DNA of 64,000 bases from Pseudolabrys sp. (GCA_022841665.1 JALHRB010000005.1:1-64000), one strand, 5' to 3'. Positions 12,453 to 25,351 are shown, numbered from the stretch's first letter. The notes: generated by a model not told the origin, from the letters alone. Translations and numbers: made by a program.

Positions 12453-13205
12453 ATGACTAAGCGCCACATCGCCTTCGCCGCCGCCCTTATGACCCTCTTC
12501 GCCGCCGGCGAGCGCGCATCGGCCGAGCCGCGCGCGGTCATCGAGCTCTTCACCAGCCAGGGCTGCTCGTCCTGTCCGGCCGCCGACAAGCTTATCGGCG
12601 AGCTGGCGCGTGACTCGTCGGTGATCGCGCTGACCCTGTCGGTCGATTACTGGGATTATCTCGGCTGGAAGGACACGCTGGCGCTGCACGGCCATAGCAA
12701 CCGCCAGCGCGCCTATGCCGAGGCGCGCGGCGACCGCGAGATCTATACGCCGCAAGTCGTGGTCAATGGCGTCAAGCATGTGCTCGGCAGCGACCGCGGC
12801 GCCATCGACAGGGCGATCGCGCAGACGCGCAGCAGCGCCAGTCCGCTGACAGTGCCGGTTACCGTGAGCGTCGCCGACGGCAAGGTCAGCGTGAACGTGC
12901 CGGCCGCGCAAGGCGAGCAGAAGGGTGGCGAGGTCTGGCTGTGCCCGGTCAGCGGGAAGGTCGCGGTGACCATCGTGCGCGGCGAAAACCGCGGGCGCAC
13001 CATCACCTACAGCAATGTGGTGCGGCGCTGGGTCAAGCTTGGCGACTGGAACGGCCAGGCGCAGAGCTTCGCGATGCCGGTGGCCAATCTCGGCGGCGGC
13101 GACTACGCGCTCGCCGACATCGACCGGGTGGCCGTTGTCGTGCAGAGCGGCGGCGCCGCCAAGCCAGGCCTCATGCTCGGCGCGGCTACAGCCAATCTGC
13201 GCTGA
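12453..13205 (+). CDS. DUF1223 domain-containing secreted protein
   Basis: Signal peptide; AVIELFTSQGCSSCPAADKLIGELA thioredoxin-like CxxC. Confidence 0.88.
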   Translation: MTKRHIAFAAALMTLFAAGERASAEPRAVIELFTSQGCSSCPAADKLIGELARDSSVIALTLSVDYWDYLGWKDTLALHGHSNRQRAYAEARGDREIYTPQVVVNGVKHVLGSDRGAIDRAIAQTRSSASPLTVPVTVSVADGKVSVNVPAAQGEQKGGEVWLCPVSGKVAVTIVRGENRGRTITYSNVVRRWVKLGDWNGQAQSFAMPVANLGGGDYALADIDRVAVVVQSGGAAKPGLMLGAATANLR

Positions 13206-13215
13206 TTTTCCTGAA

Positions 13216-13791
13216 TTATGCGGTCCTGAACAGCCGCGCCTGCGCGTCGAGCAGCGCCCCGGCGACGCCATGCGCGTCGGCGACCGCCTCGCGCATCAGC
13301 GAGAGCGCGGTATAGCGCGGCGGATCGACCTCGCCGACCACGCTGCCGAAGTCGAACTTGAGATCGGCCTCGAACTTGCGGGCGAGCTGCTGCATGCGCC
13401 GGTTGTCGGCGAGGCAGTGCATGGCAAGCGACTTGACGCCGCGGTTGCGCGCCGAAAGCAGCGTGCGCTCCAACAGCGCGCTGCCGACGCCATGGCTCTG
13501 CCAGGGCGCTTCGATCGAGAAGGCGACCTCCGCCTCGCGCGAGAACATGCCGCCGATGTGGCGCAGCTCGGCCGCTCCGCGCAGCACCCCGTCGACGAAG
13601 AAGCCATGCACGACCACGCCGAGCTCGTCAGCGGTTTCGGCATGGCGGGCGATCGTCTCGTCGGCGAGGGTGCCGGAAAAGCGCCGGTGCCGGCTGTCGG
13701 GGTCGAGCCGCAACAGGTGGTCGCGGTAGGCGCCCGTCTCGCCAATCCAGAGTTTGCGGACGGTGCCGCCGTCGGGCAGTGGCTCGTGCAT
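13216..13791 (-). CDS. GNAT family N-acetyltransferase
   Basis: FSIEAPWQSHGVGSALLERTLLSARNRGVKSLAMHCLADNRRMQQLARKF. Confidence 0.85.
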   Translation of the reverse strand: MHEPLPDGGTVRKLWIGETGAYRDHLLRLDPDSRHRRFSGTLADETIARHAETADELGVVVHGFFVDGVLRGAAELRHIGGMFSREAEVAFSIEAPWQSHGVGSALLERTLLSARNRGVKSLAMHCLADNRRMQQLARKFEADLKFDFGSVVGEVDPPRYTALSLMREAVADAHGVAGALLDAQARLFRTA

Positions 13792-13973
13792 ATCGGGTCT
13801 CCTGAACGTCATGCCCTGCCTGGTCGCGCTTTGCCTAACCGCGGGGCCCGAATCGGCCTGCCGCCGCGTTCGGAATGTATATGGTGCATTGCAGCAGGAT
13901 TGCGATGGCGGGGGCGACCTGCGGGAACCCTGTTGCGACGAAACTGCATGGCTTCCAGAGGGTTAATCCGAAT

Positions 13974-14061
13974 TGCTGCACCCCATGCTGCACAATGTTG
14001 CAGCAATTTTTGCAGCAATGCTGCATTTGCGCTGCAGCATTTGTGCAGGCCAAGTGCAGCA
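13974..14061. promoter_or_regulatory. Array of seven TGCWGCA sites, candidate operator cluster
   Basis: TGCTGCA/TGCAGCA at 13974, 13986, 13999, 14011, 14019, 14033, 14055 (an eighth at 13890). Confidence 0.7.
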
Positions 14062-14183
14062 AAATGTGGCTGAACTAGCGGAAATGGACCTTTTGCCGCC
14101 CGATGGGTGGCTTTGATCGATTTACAGACGGCCCGCTTCCTCCTAGGTCTCGCAAGCCGACCCCGCCGATTCCGTAAGCCCCC

Positions 14184-15356
14184 ATGTCAGAGACCTTCAG
14201 CGCGCGCTACGCGGCGCTCGTCGCCGCCGGGAAGATCGAGGCCGATCCTGGCCAGGCGGATCTCGTGCGCCAGCTGGACCGGCTGGAGCAGCGCCTCCAG
14301 GAGCACCGGCTGGCGCAGAAATCGTCGTCGCTTGGCTGGCTGTTCGGCAAGCGCGAGAAGAGCGCGCCTCCGCTCAAGGGCCTCTACGTCTACGGCGAGG
14401 TCGGCCGCGGCAAGACCATGCTGATGGACCTGTTCTTCGAAGCCACGGCCGTGCGGCGCAAGCGCCGGGTGCACTTCCACGAGTTCATGTCCGACGTTCA
14501 TGAACGCGTGCACACCTACCGCCAGGAAATGAAAAACGGCGAGGCCAACCACGACCCCGTCCAGCGCGCCGCAGCGGCCATCGCGGAGGAAAGCTGGCTG
14601 CTTTGCTTCGACGAATTCCACGTCACCGACATCGCCGACGCGATGATCCTCGCCCGCCTGTTCACCCGCCTGTTCGAGCTCGGCGTGGTGATGGTGGCGA
14701 CCTCCAATCTGGCGCCGTCCGACCTCTACAAAGACGGCTTAAATCGCGCACTTTTCCTGCCGTTCCTGGCGCTTCTGGAAAAGCATTGCGCCGTGGTGCG
14801 GCTGGAAGCGCGCGCCGATTTCCGGCTGGAGAAGCTCACCGGCGTGCCGACCTGGTACGTGCCGCCGGACGCCAAGGCCGAGGCGGCGCTCGACGACGCC
14901 TGGCGGCGGCTCGCCGACGACCACGGCGCGCCGCACGAGCTGGTGGTGAAAGGCCACATCGTGCGCGTGCCCAAGGCGGCCATGGGCGTGGCGCGCTTCT
15001 CGTTCGAGGATCTGTGCGCGCAGCCTTTGGCGGCGGCCGACTTTCTCAAGATCGCGCACGAATTCCACACGATCCTGATCGACCGAATTCCGGTGATGGA
15101 TTTCGCGCGCCGCAACGAGGCCAAGCGCTTCATCATCCTGGTCGACACGCTCTACGATCACTCGGTGAAGCTGCTCGCTTCGGCGCAGGCGGAGCCCGAC
15201 GAGCTGTACGGCGGTACCGAAGGCTACGAAGCCAACGAGTTCAAGCGCACCGCCTCGCGCCTGATCGAGATGCGCTCGCAGGCCTATCTCGGCCTGCCGC
15301 ATGGCCCGCGCCAGGCCCAGGATATCGGCTGGTCGGACAAGATCGTCGAGACTTGA
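14184..15356 (+). CDS. zapE: Cell division protein ZapE (AFG1-like ATPase)
   Basis: GLYVYGEVGRGKTMLMDLFFE; LLCFDEFHVTDIADAMIL. Confidence 0.95.
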   Translation: MSETFSARYAALVAAGKIEADPGQADLVRQLDRLEQRLQEHRLAQKSSSLGWLFGKREKSAPPLKGLYVYGEVGRGKTMLMDLFFEATAVRRKRRVHFHEFMSDVHERVHTYRQEMKNGEANHDPVQRAAAAIAEESWLLCFDEFHVTDIADAMILARLFTRLFELGVVMVATSNLAPSDLYKDGLNRALFLPFLALLEKHCAVVRLEARADFRLEKLTGVPTWYVPPDAKAEAALDDAWRRLADDHGAPHELVVKGHIVRVPKAAMGVARFSFEDLCAQPLAAADFLKIAHEFHTILIDRIPVMDFARRNEAKRFIILVDTLYDHSVKLLASAQAEPDELYGGTEGYEANEFKRTASRLIEMRSQAYLGLPHGPRQAQDIGWSDKIVET

Positions 15357-15480
15357 GTCCCGCGCCCGAAAATTTCCGTCGCACCGCCGCGCCATATCCA
15401 TTGCGCACTGCACAATCGAATCCCGCCGCCAAGCCGCTGTGCAGCAACGGAAAACGCTGGACAGGGCCGGTTCGATGCGC

Positions 15481-15504
15481 TGGTATTATGTATACATGAT
15501 ACCA
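15481..15504. promoter_or_regulatory. 24-bp near-perfect palindrome TGGTATTATGTATACATGATACCA upstream of mdh
   Basis: 22 of 24 positions symmetric; 100 bp before the mdh ATG. Confidence 0.6.
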
Positions 15505-15543
15505 GACCCGGTGAGACGTCGCGCCTTGTCCGCTCCGGTCTAA

Positions 15544-16566
<1,023 letters not shown>

Positions 16567-16574
16567 GTGAATGC

Positions 16575-16677
16575 CTGTCCCGGACGCGGTGCAGCGCGAA
16601 GCGGTGCACCGCTGATCCGGGACCGTAACGATCCCGGGTCTGCAGCGCATCACTTCGTGCTGCGCTGCGCCCGGGAA
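16575..16677. repeat. Palindromic intergenic repeat, family 3 (GTCCCGGACGCGGTGCAGCGCGAAGCGGTGCACCGC...)
   Basis: Second copy at 46155. Confidence 0.8.
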
Positions 16678-16697
16678 AAGCCTAGGGGAAACGCCGC

Positions 16698-17863
<1,166 letters not shown>

Positions 17864-17867
<4 letters not shown>

Positions 17868-18391
17868 TGATAGCCCGTCGCTCCAGCGGCAGTGAGTCCT
17901 CACCTCCCCCTGAAAGGGGGAGGTCGGCTCGCGTGGCGAGACGGGTGGGGGTCAAACAGCCAAGCCGATTTGATCGAACTGGCGTGAAGACATTGCTGGC
18001 GCGAAAGCTGCGACGCAATTTTACGGACGCCGAAATGCGAGTTTGGCAGAAACTGCGCAACAAGCAGCTTGGCGTCGACTTCCGCCGGCAGCATCCGGCC
18101 GATTCTTTCGTTCTCGATTTTTACGCGCCATCGCTTCGTTTGGCTGTCGAATTGGATGGCGGCCAACACGCATCGTCCACCACAAGTGTTTTAGACGCAG
18201 AACGCACGCGATGGCTTGCGGAACGCGGCGTAACGATGCTGCGCTTTTGGAATTCCGATGTGATGCAAAATCTGCCGGGCACGCTGGAAGTGATTGCGGC
18301 CAAGGTCGCAGAGCTTCAATCGTCCGGAATGACCCCCACCCGGCGCTGGCGCGCCGACCTCCCCCTTTCAGGGGGAGGTGACCGGAGCTAG
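17864..18391 (+). CDS. DUF559 (Vsr/PD-(D/E)XK-like) endonuclease-domain protein
   Basis: Core [34 protein letters not shown]...[22 protein letters not shown]- and C-termini are translated repeat arms. Confidence 0.85.
17899..18382. mobile_element. Candidate DUF559 cassette bounded by ~52-bp inverted arms
   Basis: Left CACCTCCCCCTGAAAGGGGGAGGTCGGC..GGGTGGGGGTCA; right arm is its reverse complement except in the inner ~12 nt. Confidence 0.65.
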
Positions 18392-18395
18392 TTGC

Positions 18396-19280
18396 ATGTC
18401 CGTCCTCATCGACAAGAACACCAAGGTCATCTGCCAGGGCTTCACCGGCAAGAACGGCACCTTCCATTCCGAGCAGGCCATCAAGTACGGCACCAAGATG
18501 GTCGGCGGCACCTCGCCGGGCAAAGGCGGCGCGACCCATCTCAATCTGCCGGTGTTCGACACCGTGGCGGAGGCGCGCGCGAAGACCGGCTGCGACGCCA
18601 GCGTGATCTACGTGCCGCCGCCGGGCGCCGGCGACGCCATCTGCGAGGCGATCCAGGCCGAGATCCCGCTCATCGTCTGCATCACCGAAGGCATCCCGGT
18701 GATGGACATGGTCAAGGTGAAGCGCGCGCTGTCGGGCTCCAAGTCGCGGCTGATCGGGCCGAACTGTCCGGGCGTGATGACGGCGGGCGAATGCAAGATC
18801 GGTATCATGCCGGGCAACATCTTCAAGGCCGGCTCGGTCGGCATCGTGTCGCGCTCGGGCACGCTCACCTATGAAGCCGTCTTCCAGACCAGCCGCGAAG
18901 GCCTCGGCCAGACCACGGCGGTCGGGATCGGCGGCGATCCGGTCAAGGGCACCGAGTTCATCGACGTGCTGGAGATGTTTCTGGCCGACCCGAAGACCAC
19001 CTCCATCGTCATGATCGGCGAGATCGGCGGCTCGGCCGAAGAAGACGCCGCGCAGTTTTTGAAGGACGAAGCCAAGCGCGGCCGCAAGAAGCCGATGGTC
19101 GGTTTTATCGCCGGCCGTACCGCGCCCCCGGGCCGCCGCATGGGCCATGCCGGGGCGATCATTTCCGGCGGCAAAGGCGACGCCGAGTCCAAAATTGCGG
19201 CAATGGAATCGGCCGGAATCAGGGTATCACCCTCGCCGGCCCGGATCGGGAAGACGCTGGTTGAAGTACTGAAATCCTGA
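18396..19280 (+). CDS. sucD: Succinate-CoA ligase subunit alpha
   Basis: [54 protein letters not shown]. Confidence 0.97.
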   Translation: MSVLIDKNTKVICQGFTGKNGTFHSEQAIKYGTKMVGGTSPGKGGATHLNLPVFDTVAEARAKTGCDASVIYVPPPGAGDAICEAIQAEIPLIVCITEGIPVMDMVKVKRALSGSKSRLIGPNCPGVMTAGECKIGIMPGNIFKAGSVGIVSRSGTLTYEAVFQTSREGLGQTTAVGIGGDPVKGTEFIDVLEMFLADPKTTSIVMIGEIGGSAEEDAAQFLKDEAKRGRKKPMVGFIAGRTAPPGRRMGHAGAIISGGKGDAESKIAAMESAGIRVSPSPARIGKTLVEVLKS

Positions 19281-19340
19281 TTCAGTCCTTAGGCTTTTGT
19301 AGACTTACAGACGCCATAAATAGCGATAAAAGTACCCAAT

Positions 19341-19375
19341 CCGCCGGTTAGCCCCTCGTAGGGCCCGACCGGCGG
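19341..19375. terminator. Strong hairpin between sucD and sucA (possible attenuator)
   Basis: CCGCCGGT...ACCGGCGG with inner GCCC/GGGC; no clear U-tract. Confidence 0.4.
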
Positions 19376-19416
19376 TCAAAACGCGCCATTTTAGCCGCGC
19401 CAAGGACCTTTCCGCC

Positions 19417-22374
19417 ATGTCCCGCCAGGACGCCAACGCTGCCTTCGCCCGCACCTCCTTCCTCTACGGCGCCAACGCCGCCTACATCGAAGACCTCTAC
19501 GCCCGCTACGAAGCCGATCCGGCCGCGGTCGACGCCGAGTGGCGCGATTTCTTCCAAAGCCTGAAGGACGACAAAGCCGCCGTCGTCAAAAGCGCGCAGG
19601 GCGCCTCCTGGCGCACGCCGCACTGGCCGGTGCGCCCGAGCGACGACCTGGTCGCCGCGCTCGATGCCAACTGGGCCGAGACCGAGAAGAAACTCGGCGA
19701 CAAGATTTCCGCCAAGGCCCAAGCCAAGGGCGTCGAGCTTACCTCCGCCGACGTCATGCAGGCGACGCGCGATTCCATTCACGCGCTGATGCTCATTCGC
19801 GCCTACCGCATCCGCGGTCATTTCCACGCCAAGCTCGACCCGCTCGCGCTCGAGCCGGAGAAGAACGAGGAGGAGCTCGATCCCGCCTCCTACGGCTTCA
19901 CCGAAGCCGACATGGACCGCAGGATATTCCTCGACAAGGTGCTCGGCCTCGAGTTCGCGTCCATGCGCGAGATCGTCGCCATCCTGCGCCGCACCTATTG
20001 TCAGACGATCGGCGTCGAGTTCATGCACATCTCCAATCCCGCGCAGAAAGCGTGGATTCAGGAGCGCATCGAGGGCCGCGACAAGGAGATCACCTTCACC
20101 CGCGAGGGCAAGCGCGCGATCCTCAACAAGCTGATCGAGGCGGAGGGCTTCGAGAAGTTCTGCGACGTGAAGTTCACGGGCACCAAGCGCTTCGGCCTCG
20201 ACGGCGGCGAGGCGTTGATCCCCGCGCTCGAACAGATCATCAAGCGCGGCGGCAATCTCGGCGTGAAGGAAATCTGCCTCGGCATGTCCCACCGCGGCCG
20301 CCTCAACGTACTCACCCAGGTGATGGGCAAGTCGCACCGCGCGCTGTTCCATGAGTTCAAGGGCGGCTCGGCGACGCCGGACGAGATCGAAGGCTCCGGC
20401 GACGTGAAATACCACCTCGGCGCCTCGTCGGACCGCGAGTTCGACAACAACAAGGTTCACCTGTCGCTCACCGCCAACCCCTCGCATCTCGAAATCGTCG
20501 ATCCGGTGACGCTCGGCAAGGTGCGCGCCAAGCAGGACCAGCACGGCTGCCCGCCCGACGACCGCCGCGCGGTGATGCCGCTTTTGATCCACGGCGACGC
20601 GGCCTTTGCCGGCCAGGGCGTGGTGGCGGAATGCTTCGGTCTGTCGGACCTGAAGGGCTACCGCACCGGCGGCTCGCTGCACTTCATCGTCAACAACCAG
20701 ATCGGCTTCACGACCTACCCGCGCTATTCGCGCTCGTCGCCCTATCCGTCCGACGTCGCCAAGATGATCGAGGCGCTGATCTTCCACGTGAACGGCGACG
20801 ACCCGGAAGCGGTGGTGTTCGCCGCCAAGGTGGCGACCGAGTACCGCATGCAATTCCAGCGGCCGGTCGTCATCGACATGTTCTGCTACCGGCGCTTCGG
20901 CCACAACGAAGGCGACGAGCCGTCGTTCACCCAGCCGCTGATGTACAAGAAGATCCGGTCGCATCCGAGCATCACCGACATCTACGGCAAGAAGCTGGTC
21001 GCCGAGGGCGTCGTCACCGAAGGCGAAGTCGAGAAGATGCGCGCCGACTGGCGCTCGCGCCTCGAAGCCGAATATGAGGCGGGCGTCGGCTACAAGCCGA
21101 ACAAGGCGGACTGGCTCGACGGCCGCTGGGCCGGCATGAAAGCCGCGCGCGACGCCGACGACCCGCGCCGCGGCAATACCGGCGTCGATATCGGCCTGCT
21201 GAAAGAGATCGGCGGCAAGATCACCAAGGTGCCGGAGGACTTCCACGTCCACCGCACCGTGCAGCGCTTCCTCGACGCGCGCGCCAAGGCGATCGAGACC
21301 GGCGAGGGCATCGACTGGGCCACCGCCGAGGCGCTCGCTTTCTGCACCCTGCTGAAGGAAGGCCAACCCGTGCGCCTGTCCGGCCAGGACAGCGAGCGCG
21401 GCACCTTCTCGCAGCGCCATTCGGTGTTGTTCGATCAGGAAACCGAAGAGCGGCACACGCCGTTCAATCATCTCGGCGAGCCGCAGGCGCGCTTCGAGGT
21501 GCTCAATTCGAGCTTGTCGGAAGAAGCCGTGCTCGGCTTCGAATACGGCTACTCGACCGCCGAGCCGACCACGCTGACGTTGTGGGAAGCGCAGTTCGGC
21601 GACTTCGCCAACGGCGCGCAGGTGCTGTTCGACCAGTTCATCTCGTCGGGCGAGCGCAAATGGCTGCGCATGTCCGGCCTGGTCTGCCTGCTGCCGCACG
21701 GCTACGAGGGGCAGGGGCCGGAGCATTCCTCCGCCCGCCTCGAGCGCTTCCTGCAGATGTGCGCCGAAGACAACATGCAGGTGGCGAACTGCACGACGCC
21801 GGCGAACTACTTCCACATCCTGCGCCGCCAGCTCAAGCGCGAGATCCGCAAGCCGCTGATCCTGATGACGCCGAAGTCGCTGCTGCGCCACAAGCGTGCG
21901 GTCTCGCGGCTCGACGAAATGGCCGCCGGCACCTCGTTCCACCGTTTGCTGTGGGACGACGCGCAGCTTTTGCCGAACGAGAAGATCAAGCTCGTTTCCG
22001 ACGACAAGATCCGCCGCGTCATCATGTGCTCCGGCAAGGTCTACTACGACCTCTACGAGGAGCGCGAGAAGCGCGGCATCGACGATGTCTACCTGCTGCG
22101 CGTCGAGCAGCTCTATCCGTTCCCGACCAAGGCGCTGGTGGCGGAGTTGTCGCGCTTCAAGCAGGCCGAAATGGTCTGGTGCCAGGAAGAGCCGCGCAAC
22201 ATGGGCGCCTGGTTCTTCGTCGACGTGTTTTTGCAGTGGATCCTGAACCAGATCGGCGCCAAGCATCGCACCATGCGCTATGCCGGCCGTCCGGCCTCAG
22301 CCTCCACCGCCGTCGGCCAGATGTCGAAGCACTTGGCGCAGTTGAAGCAGTTGCTCGACGAGGCGCTGGGGTAA
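19417..22374 (+). CDS. sucA: 2-oxoglutarate dehydrogenase E1 component
   Basis: 985 aa; [48 protein letters not shown]. Confidence 0.97.
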   Translation: MSRQDANAAFARTSFLYGANAAYIEDLYARYEADPAAVDAEWRDFFQSLKDDKAAVVKSAQGASWRTPHWPVRPSDDLVAALDANWAETEKKLGDKISAKAQAKGVELTSADVMQATRDSIHALMLIRAYRIRGHFHAKLDPLALEPEKNEEELDPASYGFTEADMDRRIFLDKVLGLEFASMREIVAILRRTYCQTIGVEFMHISNPAQKAWIQERIEGRDKEITFTREGKRAILNKLIEAEGFEKFCDVKFTGTKRFGLDGGEALIPALEQIIKRGGNLGVKEICLGMSHRGRLNVLTQVMGKSHRALFHEFKGGSATPDEIEGSGDVKYHLGASSDREFDNNKVHLSLTANPSHLEIVDPVTLGKVRAKQDQHGCPPDDRRAVMPLLIHGDAAFAGQGVVAECFGLSDLKGYRTGGSLHFIVNNQIGFTTYPRYSRSSPYPSDVAKMIEALIFHVNGDDPEAVVFAAKVATEYRMQFQRPVVIDMFCYRRFGHNEGDEPSFTQPLMYKKIRSHPSITDIYGKKLVAEGVVTEGEVEKMRADWRSRLEAEYEAGVGYKPNKADWLDGRWAGMKAARDADDPRRGNTGVDIGLLKEIGGKITKVPEDFHVHRTVQRFLDARAKAIETGEGIDWATAEALAFCTLLKEGQPVRLSGQDSERGTFSQRHSVLFDQETEERHTPFNHLGEPQARFEVLNSSLSEEAVLGFEYGYSTAEPTTLTLWEAQFGDFANGAQVLFDQFISSGERKWLRMSGLVCLLPHGYEGQGPEHSSARLERFLQMCAEDNMQVANCTTPANYFHILRRQLKREIRKPLILMTPKSLLRHKRAVSRLDEMAAGTSFHRLLWDDAQLLPNEKIKLVSDDKIRRVIMCSGKVYYDLYEEREKRGIDDVYLLRVEQLYPFPTKALVAELSRFKQAEMVWCQEEPRNMGAWFFVDVFLQWILNQIGAKHRTMRYAGRPASASTAVGQMSKHLAQLKQLLDEALG

Positions 22375-22383
22375 TTACGAGCT

Positions 22384-22483
22384 GTCGTCCCCGCGAAAGC
22401 GGGGACCCAGTCATCACCGGCAGAGCGATCGTGCACCGTCGGTGGTTACTGGATCACCCGCCTTTGCGGGTGATGACGGCGGA
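22384..22483. repeat. Palindromic intergenic repeat (family 1-like left half, family 4-like right half)
   Basis: TCGTCCCCGCGAAAGCGGGGACCCAG then ATCACCCGCCTTTGCGGGTGATGA. Confidence 0.7.
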
Positions 22484-22510
22484 GCAAGTTCAAGTGAACG
22501 GACAATCATC

Positions 22511-23770
22511 ATGACAGACATACGCGTGCCCACCCTCGGCGAATCGGTGACCGAAGCCACCGTCGGCAAATGGTTCAAGCAGCCCGGGGATCCCGTCGCC
22601 GTCGACGAGCCTCTGGTCGAGCTGGAGACCGACAAGGTCACGCTGGAAGTGCCGGCGCCCGCCGCCGGCGTGCTGGGCGATATCGCCGCGCAGAACGGCG
22701 TCACCGTCGCGGTCGGCGCGCTGCTCGGCTCGATCAAGGAAGGTGCGGCGGCGGCAAAGCCTGCGGCCATGAAGCCCGCGCCGACCGGTACACCGGACGA
22801 GAAGACCAGCACGACCAGGCCGATCGGCGCCGGTCCAGAGGTGCCGCAGCCACGCGCGGCCGCCTCCGGCGGCTCGCAAATGCCGCCGCCGCCGTCGGTG
22901 CGCAAGCTGGCTGCCGAAAGCGGCGTCGATCCGTCGAAGGTCGAAGGTACGGGCGTGCGCGGCCAGGTGCTCAAGGGCGACATGCTCAACGCCATCGAGC
23001 GCGCCGCCGCGGCGCCGACGCCGGTCTCCACGCCGGTGCAGATGCGCGCGCCGTCGCCCGCCGACGATGCCGCGCGCGAGGAGCGCGTGCGCATGACGCG
23101 CCTGCGCCAGACCATCGCGCGCCGCCTCAAGGACGCGCAGAACACCGCCGCCATGCTCACGACCTTCAATGAGGTCGACATGAGCGCGGTGATGAAACTG
23201 CGCGCCGAGTACAAGGACCTGTTTGAGAAGAAGCACGGCGTGAAGCTCGGCTTTATGGGCTTCTTCGTACGCGCCTGCATCCAGGCGCTGAAAGACATCC
23301 CGGCTGTCAACGCCGAGATCGACGGCGCCGACCTCGTCTACAAGAACTACTATCACATCGGCGTCGCCGTCGGCACCGAGAAGGGGCTGGTGGTGCCGGT
23401 GGTGCGCGACGCCGACCGGCTCTCGCTCGCCGGCATCGAGAAGAAGATCAACGATTTCGGCAAGCGCGCGCGCGACGGCCAGCTCAAGATCGACGAGATG
23501 CAGGGCGGCACCTTCACCATCTCCAACGGCGGAGTCTACGGCTCGCTGATGTCGACGCCGATCCTGAACGCGCCGCAGTCCGGCATTCTCGGCATGCACA
23601 AGATCCAGGAGCGGCCGGTGGTCGTCGCCGGCAAGATCGAAGCGCGCCCGATGATGTATCTGGCGCTATCCTACGATCACCGCATCGTCGACGGCCGCGA
23701 GGCGGTCACCTTCTTGGTGCGCGTGAAGGACGTACTTGAAGACCCGGCGCGGCTGATGCTGGATCTTTGA
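22511..23770 (+). CDS. sucB: 2-oxoglutarate dehydrogenase E2 (dihydrolipoyl succinyltransferase)
   Basis: Lipoyl [15 protein letters not shown]; catalytic [17 protein letters not shown]. Confidence 0.97.
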   Translation: MTDIRVPTLGESVTEATVGKWFKQPGDPVAVDEPLVELETDKVTLEVPAPAAGVLGDIAAQNGVTVAVGALLGSIKEGAAAAKPAAMKPAPTGTPDEKTSTTRPIGAGPEVPQPRAAASGGSQMPPPPSVRKLAAESGVDPSKVEGTGVRGQVLKGDMLNAIERAAAAPTPVSTPVQMRAPSPADDAAREERVRMTRLRQTIARRLKDAQNTAAMLTTFNEVDMSAVMKLRAEYKDLFEKKHGVKLGFMGFFVRACIQALKDIPAVNAEIDGADLVYKNYYHIGVAVGTEKGLVVPVVRDADRLSLAGIEKKINDFGKRARDGQLKIDEMQGGTFTISNGGVYGSLMSTPILNAPQSGILGMHKIQERPVVVAGKIEARPMMYLALSYDHRIVDGREAVTFLVRVKDVLEDPARLMLDL

Positions 23771-23779
23771 CTTCTTAAT

Positions 23780-23904
23780 CCCTCCCCTGAAAGGGGAGGG
23801 TCGCCTCGCGAAGCGAGGCGGGGTGGGGTCATCGCGCAAAACTTTCGACCCCCACCCGCTCGCCGCTTCCGCGGCTCGCCGCCCTCCCCCTTGCAGGGGG
23901 AGGG
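23780..23904. repeat. Gene-less paired-arm repeat, family 2, between sucB and lpd
   Basis: CCTCCCCTGAAAGGGGAGGGTCGC..GGGGTGGGGTC - 16 nt - GACCCCCACCC..CCCTCCCCCTTGCAGGGGGAGGG. Confidence 0.8.
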
Positions 23905-23928
23905 ATAAGAAAGCGGAGCATTTTTCTC

Positions 23929-25329
23929 ATGTCCTACGATCTCATCGTCATCGGCACCGGCCCCGGCGGCTATGTCTGCGCCATTCGCGCGGCGCAGCTC
24001 GGCCTCAAGACCGCGGTGGTCGAGAAGCGCGCCACCTTCGGCGGCACCTGCCTCAATGTCGGCTGCATCCCGTCGAAGGCGCTGCTGCACGCCTCCGAGC
24101 TGTTCGAGGAAGCCGGTCACAGCTTCGCCAAGATGGGCATCGGCGTCGGCACCCCCAAGCTCGATCTCAAGGCCATGCTCGCCTTCAAGGACCAGGGCGT
24201 CGACGGCAACGTGAAGGGCGTCGAGTTTCTGCTCAAGAAGAACAAGGTCGATGCTTTCCACGGCGCCGGGCGCGTCGCCGCGCCGGGCAAGGTCGAGGTG
24301 AAGGGCGCCGACGGCAAGACGCAGACGCTCGAGACAAAGTCCATCGTCATCGCCACCGGCTCCGACGTTGCGCGCCTAAAGGGCATCGAGATCGACGAGA
24401 AGCGCATCGTGTCCTCCACCGGCGCGCTGGCGCTCGCCGACGTGCCGGGGCATCTGCTGGTGGTCGGCGCCGGCGTCATCGGACTCGAACTCGGCTCGGT
24501 CTGGCGCCGCCTGGGCGCCAAGGTCACCGTGGTCGAGTTCATGGACGGCGTGCTGCCGGGCATGGACGGGGAAGTGCGCAAGCAGGCCCAGCGCCTGTTC
24601 GAGAAGCAGGGCATGGCCTTCAAGCTGTCGTCCAAGGTGACGGCGGTGGACACTGCCGGCAAAAAGCTGAAAGCCAGCGTCGAGCCGGCCAAAGGCGGCG
24701 CGGCGGAATCAATCGAGGCCGACGTGGTGCTGGTCGCCATCGGCCGCGTGCCCTACACCGAGGGCCTCGGCCTGAAGGAAGCCGGCGTGAAGATGGACGA
24801 GCGCGGCCGCATCGCCGTCGATCACTATTATGCGACCAGCGTGCCCGGCATCTGGGCCATCGGCGACGTCATCGCCGGGCCGATGCTCGCCCACAAGGCG
24901 GAAGACGAAGGCGTTGCGGTTGCCGAGATTCTCGTCGGCCAGGCCGGCCACGTGAATTACGACGCCATCCCGAACGTGGTCTACACCTATCCGGAGATCG
25001 CCACCGTCGGCAAAAGCGAGGAAGAGCTGAAGGCCGAAGGCCGCGCCTACAATGTCGGCAAGTTTCCGATGACGGCCAACGGCCGCGCCAAGGTGAACAT
25101 GACGTCCGACGGCTTCGTGAAGATACTTGCCGATGCCAAGACCGACCGCGTGCTCGGCGTGCATCTCATCTGCGCCGACGCCGGCAACATGATCGCGGAG
25201 GCGGCGATCGCGATGGAGTTCGGCGCTTCTGCCGAAGACATCGCGCGCACCTGCCACGCGCATCCCACCTTGCCCGAGGCGGTGAAGGAAGCCGCCATGG
25301 CGGTGGCCAAGCGCGCGATTCATATGTGA
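23929..25329 (+). CDS. lpd: Dihydrolipoyl dehydrogenase
   Basis: GGTCLNVGCIPSKALLHASE redox site; VVGAGVIGLELGSVWRRLGAKVTVVE. Confidence 0.96.
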   Translation: MSYDLIVIGTGPGGYVCAIRAAQLGLKTAVVEKRATFGGTCLNVGCIPSKALLHASELFEEAGHSFAKMGIGVGTPKLDLKAMLAFKDQGVDGNVKGVEFLLKKNKVDAFHGAGRVAAPGKVEVKGADGKTQTLETKSIVIATGSDVARLKGIEIDEKRIVSSTGALALADVPGHLLVVGAGVIGLELGSVWRRLGAKVTVVEFMDGVLPGMDGEVRKQAQRLFEKQGMAFKLSSKVTAVDTAGKKLKASVEPAKGGAAESIEADVVLVAIGRVPYTEGLGLKEAGVKMDERGRIAVDHYYATSVPGIWAIGDVIAGPMLAHKAEDEGVAVAEILVGQAGHVNYDAIPNVVYTYPEIATVGKSEEELKAEGRAYNVGKFPMTANGRAKVNMTSDGFVKILADAKTDRVLGVHLICADAGNMIAEAAIAMEFGASAEDIARTCHAHPTLPEAVKEAAMAVAKRAIHM

Positions 25330-25351
25330 ACTTGCCCAAAGCACAGCGCGC

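Noticed and set aside
13974-14061. Considered as CRISPR-like or microsatellite array
   Set aside because: Units are 7 bp, irregularly spaced and in both orientations, with no spacers of constant length; operator array fits better.
19348-22266. 972-aa antisense ORF opposite sucA
   Set aside because: Same shadow-ORF signature; sucA on the + strand is unequivocal.
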